Source: a virus
Reading direction: 5' to 3' (one strand)
DNA length: 46,277 bases
Virus record (IMG/VR): IMGVR_UViG_3300009509_000058
Location: 1-46,277 of that record
The notes beneath the pieces are model-generated. The model did not search any database, had not been told where the DNA came from, and worked only from the letters and a program-made list of their open reading frames with translations. Positions 23,202 to 32,489 of the stretch are shown here, one piece after another; within the stretch, counting starts at the first letter, position 1; the number at the start of each line of letters is the position of its first letter. The position numbers and the translations under genes are program-made.

Positions 23202-26200
23202 ATGATATACGTAGGAATATCCACTCAGACATTCGACCTCCGAGGTAGCGTATTATTCAAAGCCAATGTATCCGAGACCGAGACTGACTCACTATCACGC
23301 AGAGTCACCCGTACAGCTACACTGGATGGTGGAGTCTCTATCACAGATAGTGGATACTCTGATGGGGATCGAACGTTCACCATAGTAGCAGAACTCACTG
23401 AGGCCCAGACTGATCGCCTAAAATACATCATGCGCAACTACTCAGAGGTGATAATGTCCATACCGGAGGGGATATTTCTGGTAAGCCTATCCTCACTCAA
23501 TAACATCTATGGTACTATCACTCTCCAGGCATACGTAAGTGAAAAGTTAGCCCCACTGGACATCCCAGCCTACTACTGCTCACGAGACTGCACATTCCAT
23601 AACTTGAACTGGTGGTATATCACCAAGCTCGACGGTACTGAGACCGCGACATCATACCTAAAGGGCGTCACTGACTATGAATGCGCTATAGACCTACCAG
23701 ACTCTACCGATACCCAAATCACTATACTCTACCAATACCTCATCCCAGCTGGAGATTTCGATATTGATCTGAGCCTATCCGACTACACCCCGGACGACGC
23801 TACTAACGGATTTGTGATCATGCTACGATTACGATCATCTGACAGCACATACTACTCTACTGTATATATGCGCACCACAGCAGTAGGAACATACCAAATC
23901 ACCCGTGCACATAAAGATGGCGCTATAACCTACACCGATGTCGATACAACCTCCAATGACCCTGGCACATTCCGCATCACCAGGATCGGTAATGAACTCT
24001 CAGCGTACTATTTCGCTAACTCATGGTCACTAGACTATACCCACGACTTTGACTCACACTCCAGTGACATCACTCATATAGAGGTTGTAGCCTACGACAC
24101 AGCTACACGAGGCGGTTCAGTAGACATAGATGATCTGATTTTTCGTCAGGGCTGCCCTGATCAATACCCAAAAGCCTGGACAACCACTAGCTCATCTACC
24201 ACTACAACATCATCCAGCACCGCATCTACCACATCATCATCCAGCTCACTGAGCACTACCACATCCACTACCAGCAGTACGACATCCACCACATCCACTA
24301 CTAGCAGTACGACAACTACCAGTTCTACACTATCCACTACCAGTACTACTATGTCAGGATCTACCACTAGCACAAGCCTTAGTACTACCACATCAACTAC
24401 CGCTACTACCACCACTACATCTACATCATCTACGACGTCATCTACAGCATCAACCACTAGCACGCTATCTACGACGTCATCTACAGCATCAACTACCAGT
24501 ACACTATCTACTGCTAGTACTACATCCTCAACAGCGTCAACCACCAGTACTCTATCTACCACCAGCACTCTGTCCACTACGTCCAGCACAGCATCTACCA
24601 CTAGCACACTATCCACAGCCAGTACTACATCCAGCACCGCTTCAACATCAACAATGACCAGTACTGTATCTACCGCGACAACAACCACGTCACCTCCATG
24701 CCCTTTCAATGAAAGCTTTGATGACCTGTCAGAGTGGTATATAGCCAAATACAACGGAGACGAAGAGTATGAGCTAACAGGTGGTAAGCTACGTTTTCAT
24801 ATACCCAATGGCGATAGAGAAATCACAGCCTGGCACCACTATGAAATACCTTCCGGTGATTTTGAGATAATGGTCACGCTAAGTGACTACACCCCACATG
24901 CAACTACCAGCTTTATAGTAGAACTATTAGTATCAAATACAATATCATCCAGGCCAGAGACAGACCCATCAGTGCACGATTGGGCCGCTGTTCTATATAA
25001 CATGGACGGTAGCTCGCACTACTCAAAATACAGATACAAATACAACAGCGCATATACCAACGGTCCGGCAAACAACATAGGAGCTGCCGCAACAAAGCTC
25101 AGATTACGTCGTGTAGGCACATTGATATATTTTGATTGCTATAGGTCAGGAGCGTGGTACTCCAATGGCGCTAAAGACTTTCTAGCAAGAGCAGGAAACC
25201 TAGTAGATCTTGGTATCTGTATCACTGATAGAGTAAACACCGGAGGCGAGGTTAAGTTTGATGATCTGTGGTTTATACAGGGATGCCCTGAAGGAACCCC
25301 AGCTTGGACAACCACCAGCACTACCACCACTACTAGCACATCTACAATATCAACCACATCCAGCGTATCCACTACCAGCTCTACAGTAACCAACTCATCG
25401 ACATCATCAACCGCCACGACTACTACTGCGCTGTGTGAGTTTGATGAGGATTTCACCTCACTAGACAACTGGCGTGTCACTAACGCTAATGGGTATTCAA
25501 CATCAGTAATATCCGGCAGTAAACTAAAAATGCAGGTAGAGGACGGTCATAGTGGTTACACCGCCTGTGACTATGGCTACCATCTACACACTGGAGATTT
25601 TGATATAACAGTCGACATGGACTCATACTACACAGAGAGTCCAACAGACGGCTCTAAAATATATTTTATGGTGAGTGACGCTTTAGTAGCACCTGACAAT
25701 AACTGTTATATAATGTACTACCAAGATACTTCATATAAGGTAAAAGCTCAGTCAACCATAAATGGAGTAACAGGATCAGCAACAACAGACACTACCAGTG
25801 TAGAGACTACCAGACTGCGTATAACCCGCGTAGGTACAGTACTGAGTGTATACTACTATGAAGGTTCTTGGGTCCTGCTAGAGTCCTGGGATTTCTCATC
25901 CTACGCACCATCGCTGTATATGGTGATACTGTACATGGAGTCTAACCCAGGTGGTAGAGTCTATATGGATAACCTAAAATTCATAGAGGGATGTCCGTAC
26001 CCAACCACAACCACTACTACGTCTACGTCCACCACGACATCAACTACCACCAGTACTACAGCCTCTACGTCAACTACGTGTAGCACATCCAGCACATTGT
26101 CTACAGTAACAACCACAACCTGTATCTATAATGAATTCTTTAGTGGTGATCTCAGTTCCTGGACAATAGATGAGGAGTACGGTAGCGAAACAGCCAGTAT

Positions 26201-26729
26201 AGTGAGTGGTAAGCTACGACTACACGTCCTAGACTCAGCCAACGGTGATATCTTAGCCACATACAACTACTCAGTGCCTGACGAGAACTTCGATATCCAG
26301 ATAGACCTCAGTGCTTACACTCCTGATAGCGGTACTAATGGCCATCGTACATTCTTCACCATAGCCAATGCTGCCGGACACAACATCTCTGACTATAACC
26401 ACGCTTGCACTATACGTGTCGAGATAGATAACGGTACCTTGGAGGTTAGCTCTAGTGTATATCAGTTCAAAGCTACTCTCGACTTTACACAAGATACCCC
26501 TGCTGGTGTGCCGACTGCATTAAAGATCACCAGAACCTCCAACTATATAACAGCAGCGTACTATTACTCTGGTAGTTGGCATATACTATCAGCCGCTATC
26601 AATCTTGGAGAATACGCCGCTACATTAGATACAATCAATATCGTAGTAACCAACGGCTACTCTTTTAGGGGTGGACAATCAGATTTCGACAACCTGATAT
26701 TTAACTACGGTTGTCCAACTGGAGCATAG
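23202..26729 (+). CDS. Tail protein with four lectin-like modules on mucin-like linkers
   Basis: A 1175-residue protein. Residues 1-118 form a small tail-associated domain (FKANVSETETDSLSRRVTRT, FTIVAELTEAQTDRLKYIMR). Then come four related beta-sandwich modules at about residues 120-325, 500-700, 743-933 and 973-1175. Each has a F...L..W start, a P-x-G/E-x-FDI segment, an LRITR-x-G-like strand followed by YYY..SW, and an end like GGxVxxDxLxFxxGCP. Ser/Thr linkers separate them at about 327-499, 702-742 and 934-973. Cysteines flank the modules (CPFNESF start, GCP end), possibly as disulfides. The folds resemble concanavalin/LamG-type carbohydrate-binding domains. It sits after the tape measure gene, so a tip or side-fibre role is likely. 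Confidence 0.78.
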   Translation: MIYVGISTQTFDLRGSVLFKANVSETETDSLSRRVTRTATLDGGVSITDSGYSDGDRTFTIVAELTEAQTDRLKYIMRNYSEVIMSIPEGIFLVSLSSLNNIYGTITLQAYVSEKLAPLDIPAYYCSRDCTFHNLNWWYITKLDGTETATSYLKGVTDYECAIDLPDSTDTQITILYQYLIPAGDFDIDLSLSDYTPDDATNGFVIMLRLRSSDSTYYSTVYMRTTAVGTYQITRAHKDGAITYTDVDTTSNDPGTFRITRIGNELSAYYFANSWSLDYTHDFDSHSSDITHIEVVAYDTATRGGSVDIDDLIFRQGCPDQYPKAWTTTSSSTTTTSSSTASTTSSSSSLSTTTSTTSSTTSTTSTTSSTTTTSSTLSTTSTTMSGSTTSTSLSTTTSTTATTTTTSTSSTTSSTASTTSTLSTTSSTASTTSTLSTASTTSSTASTTSTLSTTSTLSTTSSTASTTSTLSTASTTSSTASTSTMTSTVSTATTTTSPPCPFNESFDDLSEWYIAKYNGDEEYELTGGKLRFHIPNGDREITAWHHYEIPSGDFEIMVTLSDYTPHATTSFIVELLVSNTISSRPETDPSVHDWAAVLYNMDGSSHYSKYRYKYNSAYTNGPANNIGAAATKLRLRRVGTLIYFDCYRSGAWYSNGAKDFLARAGNLVDLGICITDRVNTGGEVKFDDLWFIQGCPEGTPAWTTTSTTTTTSTSTISTTSSVSTTSSTVTNSSTSSTATTTTALCEFDEDFTSLDNWRVTNANGYSTSVISGSKLKMQVEDGHSGYTACDYGYHLHTGDFDITVDMDSYYTESPTDGSKIYFMVSDALVAPDNNCYIMYYQDTSYKVKAQSTINGVTGSATTDTTSVETTRLRITRVGTVLSVYYYEGSWVLLESWDFSSYAPSLYMVILYMESNPGGRVYMDNLKFIEGCPYPTTTTTTSTSTTTSTTTSTTASTSTTCSTSSTLSTVTTTTCIYNEFFSGDLSSWTIDEEYGSETASIVSGKLRLHVLDSANGDILATYNYSVPDENFDIQIDLSAYTPDSGTNGHRTFFTIANAAGHNISDYNHACTIRVEIDNGTLEVSSSVYQFKATLDFTQDTPAGVPTALKITRTSNYITAAYYYSGSWHILSAAINLGEYAATLDTINIVVTNGYSFRGGQSDFDNLIFNYGCPTGA

Positions 26730-26734
26730 GTACC

Positions 26735-27286
26735 ATGAGTGTACGACGCATAAACTTCTCGTTTGTCATAAGTCATCCAGACCTCGGAGATGTAACAATA
26801 CCAATATCGTCGTTTACTGCGCGCATACGTGAAGGATCGCCGTCGTACCTACAGGTAGTAGTACCTGACTATAATACCTATGCTAACGCTATACTAAGCC
26901 GTACTACCCACTGCCGTAACTGTGAACTCACTATATACCGCACACTAGATGGTGACTCATCAACCATTACAGAAGTACTAACAGTCGATTTCGAGAATCT
27001 CCGCGCCGACATAGGTAGTAGATCACAGTCGATATTCCTAGTAGGACATCGCACATCCTACAATGCCTCGCCTAGAACAGTAACACTCACAGACATTGAC
27101 TATGTCCGCTATGGCATCGATGTCGAGGAGGACCCAACCAACAGAGTGAGATTCTCAGCCTATCTGGACGTCACTGCCGGAGATACTGTAGAATACACTC
27201 TAGGAGCCGACGCATACTCATTCACTGTCGGTCTACTCACGCTCAACGCTACTCAGTACGATTTCGAGCAGGAGGCCTCCAGCTAA
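26735..27286 (+). CDS. Tail tip-region protein, unknown
   Basis: A 183-residue protein starting MSVRRINFSFVISHPDLGDV, all-beta in character (SPSYLQVVVPDYNTYANAIL, CELTIYRTLDGDSSTITEVL). A start at 26711 is possible, but the ATG at 26735 avoids overlap with the preceding gene and is kept. Lying between two large tail proteins, it is probably a component of the tip or baseplate-like structure, functionally comparable to small lambda tip proteins L or K. No motif supports a specific assignment. Its stop overlaps the next start (TAATG). Confidence 0.6.
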   Translation: MSVRRINFSFVISHPDLGDVTIPISSFTARIREGSPSYLQVVVPDYNTYANAILSRTTHCRNCELTIYRTLDGDSSTITEVLTVDFENLRADIGSRSQSIFLVGHRTSYNASPRTVTLTDIDYVRYGIDVEEDPTNRVRFSAYLDVTAGDTVEYTLGADAYSFTVGLLTLNATQYDFEQEASS

Positions 27287-28974
27287 TGGGTAAAGCCACT
27301 ATACTAGGATCTAAAGACCTAAATCTAGCTCCTGGCCAATACAGAGTACGCATAGAAAAATCCGATAGCCGTGTAGCCGCCACAAACGAACAGATCGACC
27401 AGGAACTCACTATACTGGACAATATCATACCTGAGCGTTACTCATCATACTCAGACGCGATCAGAGCCCACAAAACCGCAGAGTCAGACCTAGACGCCAT
27501 AGTACGGCAGTCCATAGAATCACCTGACGCAGATCACTCAGCTAAAATCAACTCAGCCACTACAGCAGAACGTACAGCCTATACCAATCTAATTAAAGCT
27601 AAGAGCCAATACCAAGCAGTCGTATTAAAACAGCAAGCACTCCAGAACAAACGCTCATACCTCAACAATCAGATCACCGAGGACATACGCACAGTGTGGT
27701 GTGCTGACTGCCAGAAATCACTATCAGGTGAAGTCGCTACAATGGAGATTCCAGGTACAGACCAGATCATCATGATACGACCGGGTGGTGCTGACGGCTC
27801 CGGCTCGGAGTATTCTGTATCACGTGATGGCCAACTACGTTCAGTAGCATCAATGTCATCTGCCGAGGTTGTCTGGAATTACACTATGCTACCTGGATGG
27901 CAGAAATGGAAACCAATCTACAGACTAGGCAAGATCACCAACAGACCACCAGGTGCCAGTAAATGCTCAGTGCTACTAGACCAATACTCTACAGTACAAG
28001 GTCTCGCTACTGATGTAGAACGCCAACTCCATAATGTCCCTATGATCTACAAGAATCGTGACGATGGCGGTCCTTATGTGGTGGGTGATCGTGTCGTTAT
28101 TGAGTTTTATAACCAAAACCACGAATCACCACGTGTGATAGGGTATGAAGAATATCCGTGCACCACTACAACACTCACCACCACTACAACTACATTGACA
28201 GTAACTACCACTACCACCACATCCCTAGAGATCATGTACACGCAAGACTACACAGGTGCTATACTCACATACGACGCAGATGCAGGATCGTTCATAGGAC
28301 CTATGGGAAACACACCATACTGCCCTGGATATCCACCATGTACGTTCAGGGGTTTAGCCACTACAGGCACTAAACTAATCCAGTGCGCGTTATTCCATCG
28401 TAAACTCCTAGTATTGAACATATCCACAGGCGCGGTAGAGGATATCTACACAGATGCTTATGCTGCTGTGTTTGGTTCTCCGCCACCTGCATATCCTACT
28501 GGCGCTTGGAAAGGAATACTAGATATAGGGTATGATCCGTCATCAGGCGACTTGGTAACTGTCATGGGTGACCCTCCATACGATATACAAGGCTATCTAG
28601 TCATACACGATGGCACTAGTGATACTATATCCACATCAGGGCATGTATTTACTACAACTGGCTACCAAGTATCTCCGCACTCAGTAACAGTAGTAGACGG
28701 TGATATTATAGTATACGCTACCCGTACAATAGACCCTGGTAGTGGGAGCTACCTAATAACCATGAATGGTATGTCGTTGACGCCTAAGTCTACTATATCT
28801 TGGCCTATAGCATATCGGTATAACCACATTACCTCCCATAACGGTAACCTAATAGGCACAGCTATTCTAGCAGATCCAAAACATATCGTATTACATAGCG
28901 GACTAACACCAACAGTGCTAGGGTCATTCTACCTATCGTATGATCCTGTAGGGATAGCGGTGTATGACCCATAA
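27286..28974 (+). CDS. Tail tip protein with Thr-rich linker and propeller-like domain
   Basis: A 562-residue protein. Residues 1-135 contain a long helical coiled coil (TNEQIDQELTILDNIIPERY; AERTAYTNLIKAKSQYQAVV). Residues 145-290 include a Cys pair (VWCADCQKSL) and an OB/beta domain with GPYVVGDRVVIEFYNQN, typical of tail tip or hub proteins that exclude or guide ligands. A Thr-rich linker at about 292-314 leads to a C-terminal 245-residue domain with repeated strand pairs (GAILTYDADAGSFIG, RKLLVLNISTGAVEDIY, GDLVTVMGDPPYDIQGYLVI), suggesting a beta propeller. A role in receptor contact is inferred. Confidence 0.65.
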   Translation: MGKATILGSKDLNLAPGQYRVRIEKSDSRVAATNEQIDQELTILDNIIPERYSSYSDAIRAHKTAESDLDAIVRQSIESPDADHSAKINSATTAERTAYTNLIKAKSQYQAVVLKQQALQNKRSYLNNQITEDIRTVWCADCQKSLSGEVATMEIPGTDQIIMIRPGGADGSGSEYSVSRDGQLRSVASMSSAEVVWNYTMLPGWQKWKPIYRLGKITNRPPGASKCSVLLDQYSTVQGLATDVERQLHNVPMIYKNRDDGGPYVVGDRVVIEFYNQNHESPRVIGYEEYPCTTTTLTTTTTTLTVTTTTTTSLEIMYTQDYTGAILTYDADAGSFIGPMGNTPYCPGYPPCTFRGLATTGTKLIQCALFHRKLLVLNISTGAVEDIYTDAYAAVFGSPPPAYPTGAWKGILDIGYDPSSGDLVTVMGDPPYDIQGYLVIHDGTSDTISTSGHVFTTTGYQVSPHSVTVVDGDIIVYATRTIDPGSGSYLITMNGMSLTPKSTISWPIAYRYNHITSHNGNLIGTAILADPKHIVLHSGLTPTVLGSFYLSYDPVGIAVYDP

Positions 28975-28980
28975 ATCACC

Positions 28981-29085
28981 ATGGCAGCTACACAACTGCC
29001 AATGACATACAACGAAATCAAAATCCTCCAGTCTGAAGGATACAAAAACGAAAGGAGGTATTATACGAGACAATGCCAAGAATAA
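28981..29085 (+). CDS. Possible 34-aa small gene
   Basis: A short frame (MAATQLPMTYNEIKILQSEG, then KNERRYYTRQCQE) fills the gap between the tip gene and the large fibre gene and overlaps the fibre ATG at 29073. It has no ribosome site of its own. It could couple translation to the fibre gene, or the stretch may simply be a leader carrying the fibre's AGGAGG. Confidence 0.3.
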   Translation: MAATQLPMTYNEIKILQSEGYKNERRYYTRQCQE

Positions 29086-32000
29086 CCAAGTACGACCTAG
29101 TAACCGCTCTACACTGGGCAGACCAGCTAGTCGTCGTACAAAACGGAGTAACAAAACGCTGCACTATTGAGCAAATCTATGAGCTAATGGGGCACACAAC
29201 CACCAGCTCGACCACTACTAGTTCGACCACGACATCGTCAAGCTCTACGACATCCAGTACAGCTAGTACTATATCAACCACGTCTAGTACGTCGTCTACA
29301 GCATCTACTACGTCTAGTACTGCATCTACGCTGTCAACTACATCCTCTAGTACCAGTACTACGACGTCATCCAGTACCAGCACCAGTACAAGTACTACGA
29401 CGTCATCTAGCACTACTACTAGCACTACTACATCATCTAGCACCAGCACCAGCTCTAGTAGTACTACTACATCGTCATGCAGCACTACTACCAGCACCAG
29501 TACTACAACATCGTCCAGCACTACTACCAGTACTATTAGTACATCGTCCAGCACTACCACTACAATCTCTACTACCACATCGTCCTCTACCACTACTACA
29601 TCGTCCAGTACCAGCAGCACCAGCTCCAGTACCACTACAACTATCTCCAGCACCACTGCTAGTAGCTCCAGTACTACCACCAGCAGCTTTAGCACTACTA
29701 GTACAACCCACTCAAGCACTACATCGTCATCCAGCACCACTACTACACACTCAACTACGACTACAACAAGCTCTAGTAGTACCACAAGCTCTACCATGTC
29801 CACTACATCCAGTACTGCCAGTACTATCTCCACGACATCATCCAGCACCACCACCAGCTCTTCTACTACCTCTACGTCGTCATCTACTACTACTACATCG
29901 TCATCTACCACTACATCTAGCACGTCCAGTACTGCATCTACTATATCGACGACATCATCGTCCTCCAGCACATCGTCTACTGCATCTACTATCTCCACGA
30001 CTTCCAGTACTGCATCTACAGTCTCTACGACATCATCAAGCACCACCAGCTCAAGTACTACCTCTAGTACAGCATCCACACTATCCACTACCAGTACCTC
30101 ATCGTCATCCACTACGTCAAGCTCGACGTCTACTACAGCTAGTACATGGTCAACAACCACCACAAGCTCATCGACTCTATCTACTACTTCATCTACCATG
30201 ACTAGCTCCAGTACTACTACTAGCTCATCAACAGCCTCTACAACATCATCCAGTACAAGCACCACGGCATCTACACTGTCAACCACCACCACCACTACCT
30301 ACTGGTGCGAGTTCAGTGAATCATTCCCGGATCTTGAATCCTGGAATATGGAAACCAGCGGTGGAGGCACTGCATCAATAGTCTCTGGAAATCTTAAGCT
30401 AGATCTACCGGACTCTGTGACGTCATACGTAATAGGCTACTACATGTACTTACTGCCTACTGGTAACTTCGACTTAGAGATAGATCTGGATAGCTATACT
30501 CCAGACTCAGAGTCTGATGGATTCTACATCACACTGGACACAGTAGATGGTGACACAGCTATAGCTGATCGCTATGGAGTACGCTACAAAACAGATGCAG
30601 GACCTATACACACTGTGTATGGTGTATGGAGATTGAACAACTCTAACGCATCAGGTACAGAATATCACCCAGCCGGACTACCGACAAAACTACGAGTAAC
30701 CAGGACAACTACTGTGTTTAGATCATACTACTTCTATGGTGGATCTTGGACACTAGTCAATACTCAAGACTTTAGCACCAGAGCATCCAATGTGGTTGCT
30801 ATACGAGTAATGGCTGTGTCTCGTAATGACAGAGGTGGTTCTGTAGACTTCGATAACATGGCGTTCAATACATATTGTCCTGATGGTTATCCGAAATTCT
30901 GGACCACGACATCAAGTACGACTACTACCACAAGCTCCAGCACTACTACCAGCTCATCCAGTACTTTATCTACTACTACGTCGTCCACTACTACCACCAG
31001 TACTAGTTCATCGACATCCAGTACAATGTCTACACTATCTACGACTACATCTACTAGCACGAGTTCATCGACGTCATCTACGGCATCCACACTATCTACT
31101 ACGTCGACATTATCTACTACATCATCAACTGCGTCTACTACATCTACATTATCTACTACATCATCCACATTATCCAGCTCATCCACTACAACTACCTATT
31201 GGTGTGAGCGTAGTGAGACATTTGAAAGTTTAGATCTGTGGAATATCCAAGAGACAGCAGGCGTCACATCCAGTATAGTCGACAATAAGTTCCGTGTACA
31301 CTGCGAAGCAGACACCGGATACATACATGGAGACTATCATTACAAATACAGGCTGCCTGAAGGCGATTGCGATATTAGTCTTGACTTATCTAATTACAAC
31401 CCTGATCCTGGAGAACTCGGAGCAAGGTGTTACTTCTATATGGTGGATCTGCCGTTAGGATCACCGACTACGTTTGGATGGATAAGCACGTGGCAATATG
31501 CTACTGGCTTATACAGAGTTGCTTATTATATGAATGCTAGCGGTGATTTAGACAGCGGTGATACCTCTGGACTCACTAGTCTACCAACATCACTACGAGT
31601 AACAAGATCAGGTGATATAGTCTCAACTTACTATTACTACAACGGATCGTGGAATTTACTGCACAGTAAGGACTATGGCGAGTACGCTTCTGACCTCGTA
31701 GGAGTTAGGATCGATGTATATGCTATAGATTCATCAAATGGCGGTGCAATAGATATGGACAACATGACATATAATAGTTGCTGTCCAAGGATATTCCCAC
31801 CATACTGGCCTTCTGATGCTACCAGCTCAACATCGTCGACATCGTCCACCATGTCTACAACATCGACATTATCTACTACCACGACATCAACAACCAGCTC
31901 TAGTACATCATCTACAGCTAGCACGCTCTCAACCACTACAACATCATCTAGCTCGTGCTCCAGTACGTCATCTACAGCTAGCACGCTCTCAACTACGTCA

Positions 32001-32216
32001 TCTACGGCTAGCACACTCTCTACGACGTCATCTAGCACTACCACTACTAGCTCATGCTCATCCACATCCAGCACAGCATCGACATTATCTACTACGACCT
32101 CATCCAGTACTACCACGACGTCGTCGACTACATGCTCATCGACATCATCTACAGCATCGACTACGCACACATCAACCACCACTACCTGCACCACTACATC
32201 AACACCTCCGGGCTAA
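29073..32216 (+). CDS. Mucin-like tail fibre with two lectin-like modules
   Basis: A 1047-residue protein. The N-terminal 42 residues (KYDLVTALHWADQLVVVQNG, TKRCTIEQIYELMG) resemble virion-attachment segments of tail fibres. Then come three Ser/Thr tracts at about residues 43-409, 610-708 and 914-1047, with recurrent STASTLSTTS- or STASTISTTS-like units. Between them lie two modules (about 410-609 and 709-913) of the same family as the four in the 23202-26729 product: FPDLESWNM or FESLDLWNI starts, a FDLEIDLDSYTPDSES-type segment, LRVTR, YYxYxGSW and GGxxDxDNM ends. The chain ends TSTPPG. An AGGAGG lies about 13 nt before the ATG. This is the main receptor-fibre candidate, followed by hairpins and the glycosyltransferase cassette. 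Confidence 0.8.
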   Translation: MPRITKYDLVTALHWADQLVVVQNGVTKRCTIEQIYELMGHTTTSSTTTSSTTTSSSSTTSSTASTISTTSSTSSTASTTSSTASTLSTTSSSTSTTTSSSTSTSTSTTTSSSTTTSTTTSSSTSTSSSSTTTSSCSTTTSTSTTTSSSTTTSTISTSSSTTTTISTTTSSSTTTTSSSTSSTSSSTTTTISSTTASSSSTTTSSFSTTSTTHSSTTSSSSTTTTHSTTTTTSSSSTTSSTMSTTSSTASTISTTSSSTTTSSSTTSTSSSTTTTSSSTTTSSTSSTASTISTTSSSSSTSSTASTISTTSSTASTVSTTSSSTTSSSTTSSTASTLSTTSTSSSSTTSSSTSTTASTWSTTTTSSSTLSTTSSTMTSSSTTTSSSTASTTSSSTSTTASTLSTTTTTTYWCEFSESFPDLESWNMETSGGGTASIVSGNLKLDLPDSVTSYVIGYYMYLLPTGNFDLEIDLDSYTPDSESDGFYITLDTVDGDTAIADRYGVRYKTDAGPIHTVYGVWRLNNSNASGTEYHPAGLPTKLRVTRTTTVFRSYYFYGGSWTLVNTQDFSTRASNVVAIRVMAVSRNDRGGSVDFDNMAFNTYCPDGYPKFWTTTSSTTTTTSSSTTTSSSSTLSTTTSSTTTTSTSSSTSSTMSTLSTTTSTSTSSSTSSTASTLSTTSTLSTTSSTASTTSTLSTTSSTLSSSSTTTTYWCERSETFESLDLWNIQETAGVTSSIVDNKFRVHCEADTGYIHGDYHYKYRLPEGDCDISLDLSNYNPDPGELGARCYFYMVDLPLGSPTTFGWISTWQYATGLYRVAYYMNASGDLDSGDTSGLTSLPTSLRVTRSGDIVSTYYYYNGSWNLLHSKDYGEYASDLVGVRIDVYAIDSSNGGAIDMDNMTYNSCCPRIFPPYWPSDATSSTSSTSSTMSTTSTLSTTTTSTTSSSTSSTASTLSTTTTSSSSCSSTSSTASTLSTTSSTASTLSTTSSSTTTTSSCSSTSSTASTLSTTTSSSTTTTSSTTCSSTSSTASTTHTSTTTTCTTTSTPPG

Positions 32217-32232
32217 TACCCGCATTGCCACT

Positions 32233-32277
32233 GGGAGCATATCATATCAGTCTCTGGGCGAGCTTTGATATGCTCCC
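32233..32277 (+). terminator. Stem-loop downstream of the fibre gene
   Basis: Perfect 12-bp arms GGGAGCATATCA (32233-32244) and TGATATGCTCCC (32266-32277) enclose a 21-nt loop. It begins 16 nt after the fibre stop and marks the end of the tail operon. No U tract follows, so it may be Rho-aided or protect mRNA ends. Confidence 0.5.
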
Positions 32278-32416
32278 GCTCCTGGCATGGGCAATTACTG
32301 AACACACTGAACACCAGAAAGGTCATTAAATGAACAAATACCAGATACAGAATACCAAGTATCAATGACATACCACATGGCATGATATATGCTGGGTGGA
32401 ACACACCAAGTCAAAT

Positions 32417-32454
32417 CAAACGGGATATGGACTACTAGATCTGTATCCCGTTTG
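32417..32454 (+). terminator. Second stem-loop before the glycosyltransferase cassette
   Basis: Perfect 11-bp arms CAAACGGGATA and TATCCCGTTTG enclose a 16-nt loop, 35 nt upstream of the first glycosyltransferase. The T-rich right arm suits a terminator; an antiterminator or 5' leader structure of the next operon is the alternative. The rest of the 32217-32489 gap holds no convincing gene. Confidence 0.5.
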
Positions 32455-32489
32455 GTGTATTAGGTAATCATTAACACAGGAGGAGTCAA

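Noticed and set aside
30883-32268. Forward alternate-frame readings rich in Leu/His/Arg within the fibre gene
   Set aside because: They are frame shadows of the Ser/Thr tracts, without ribosome sites.
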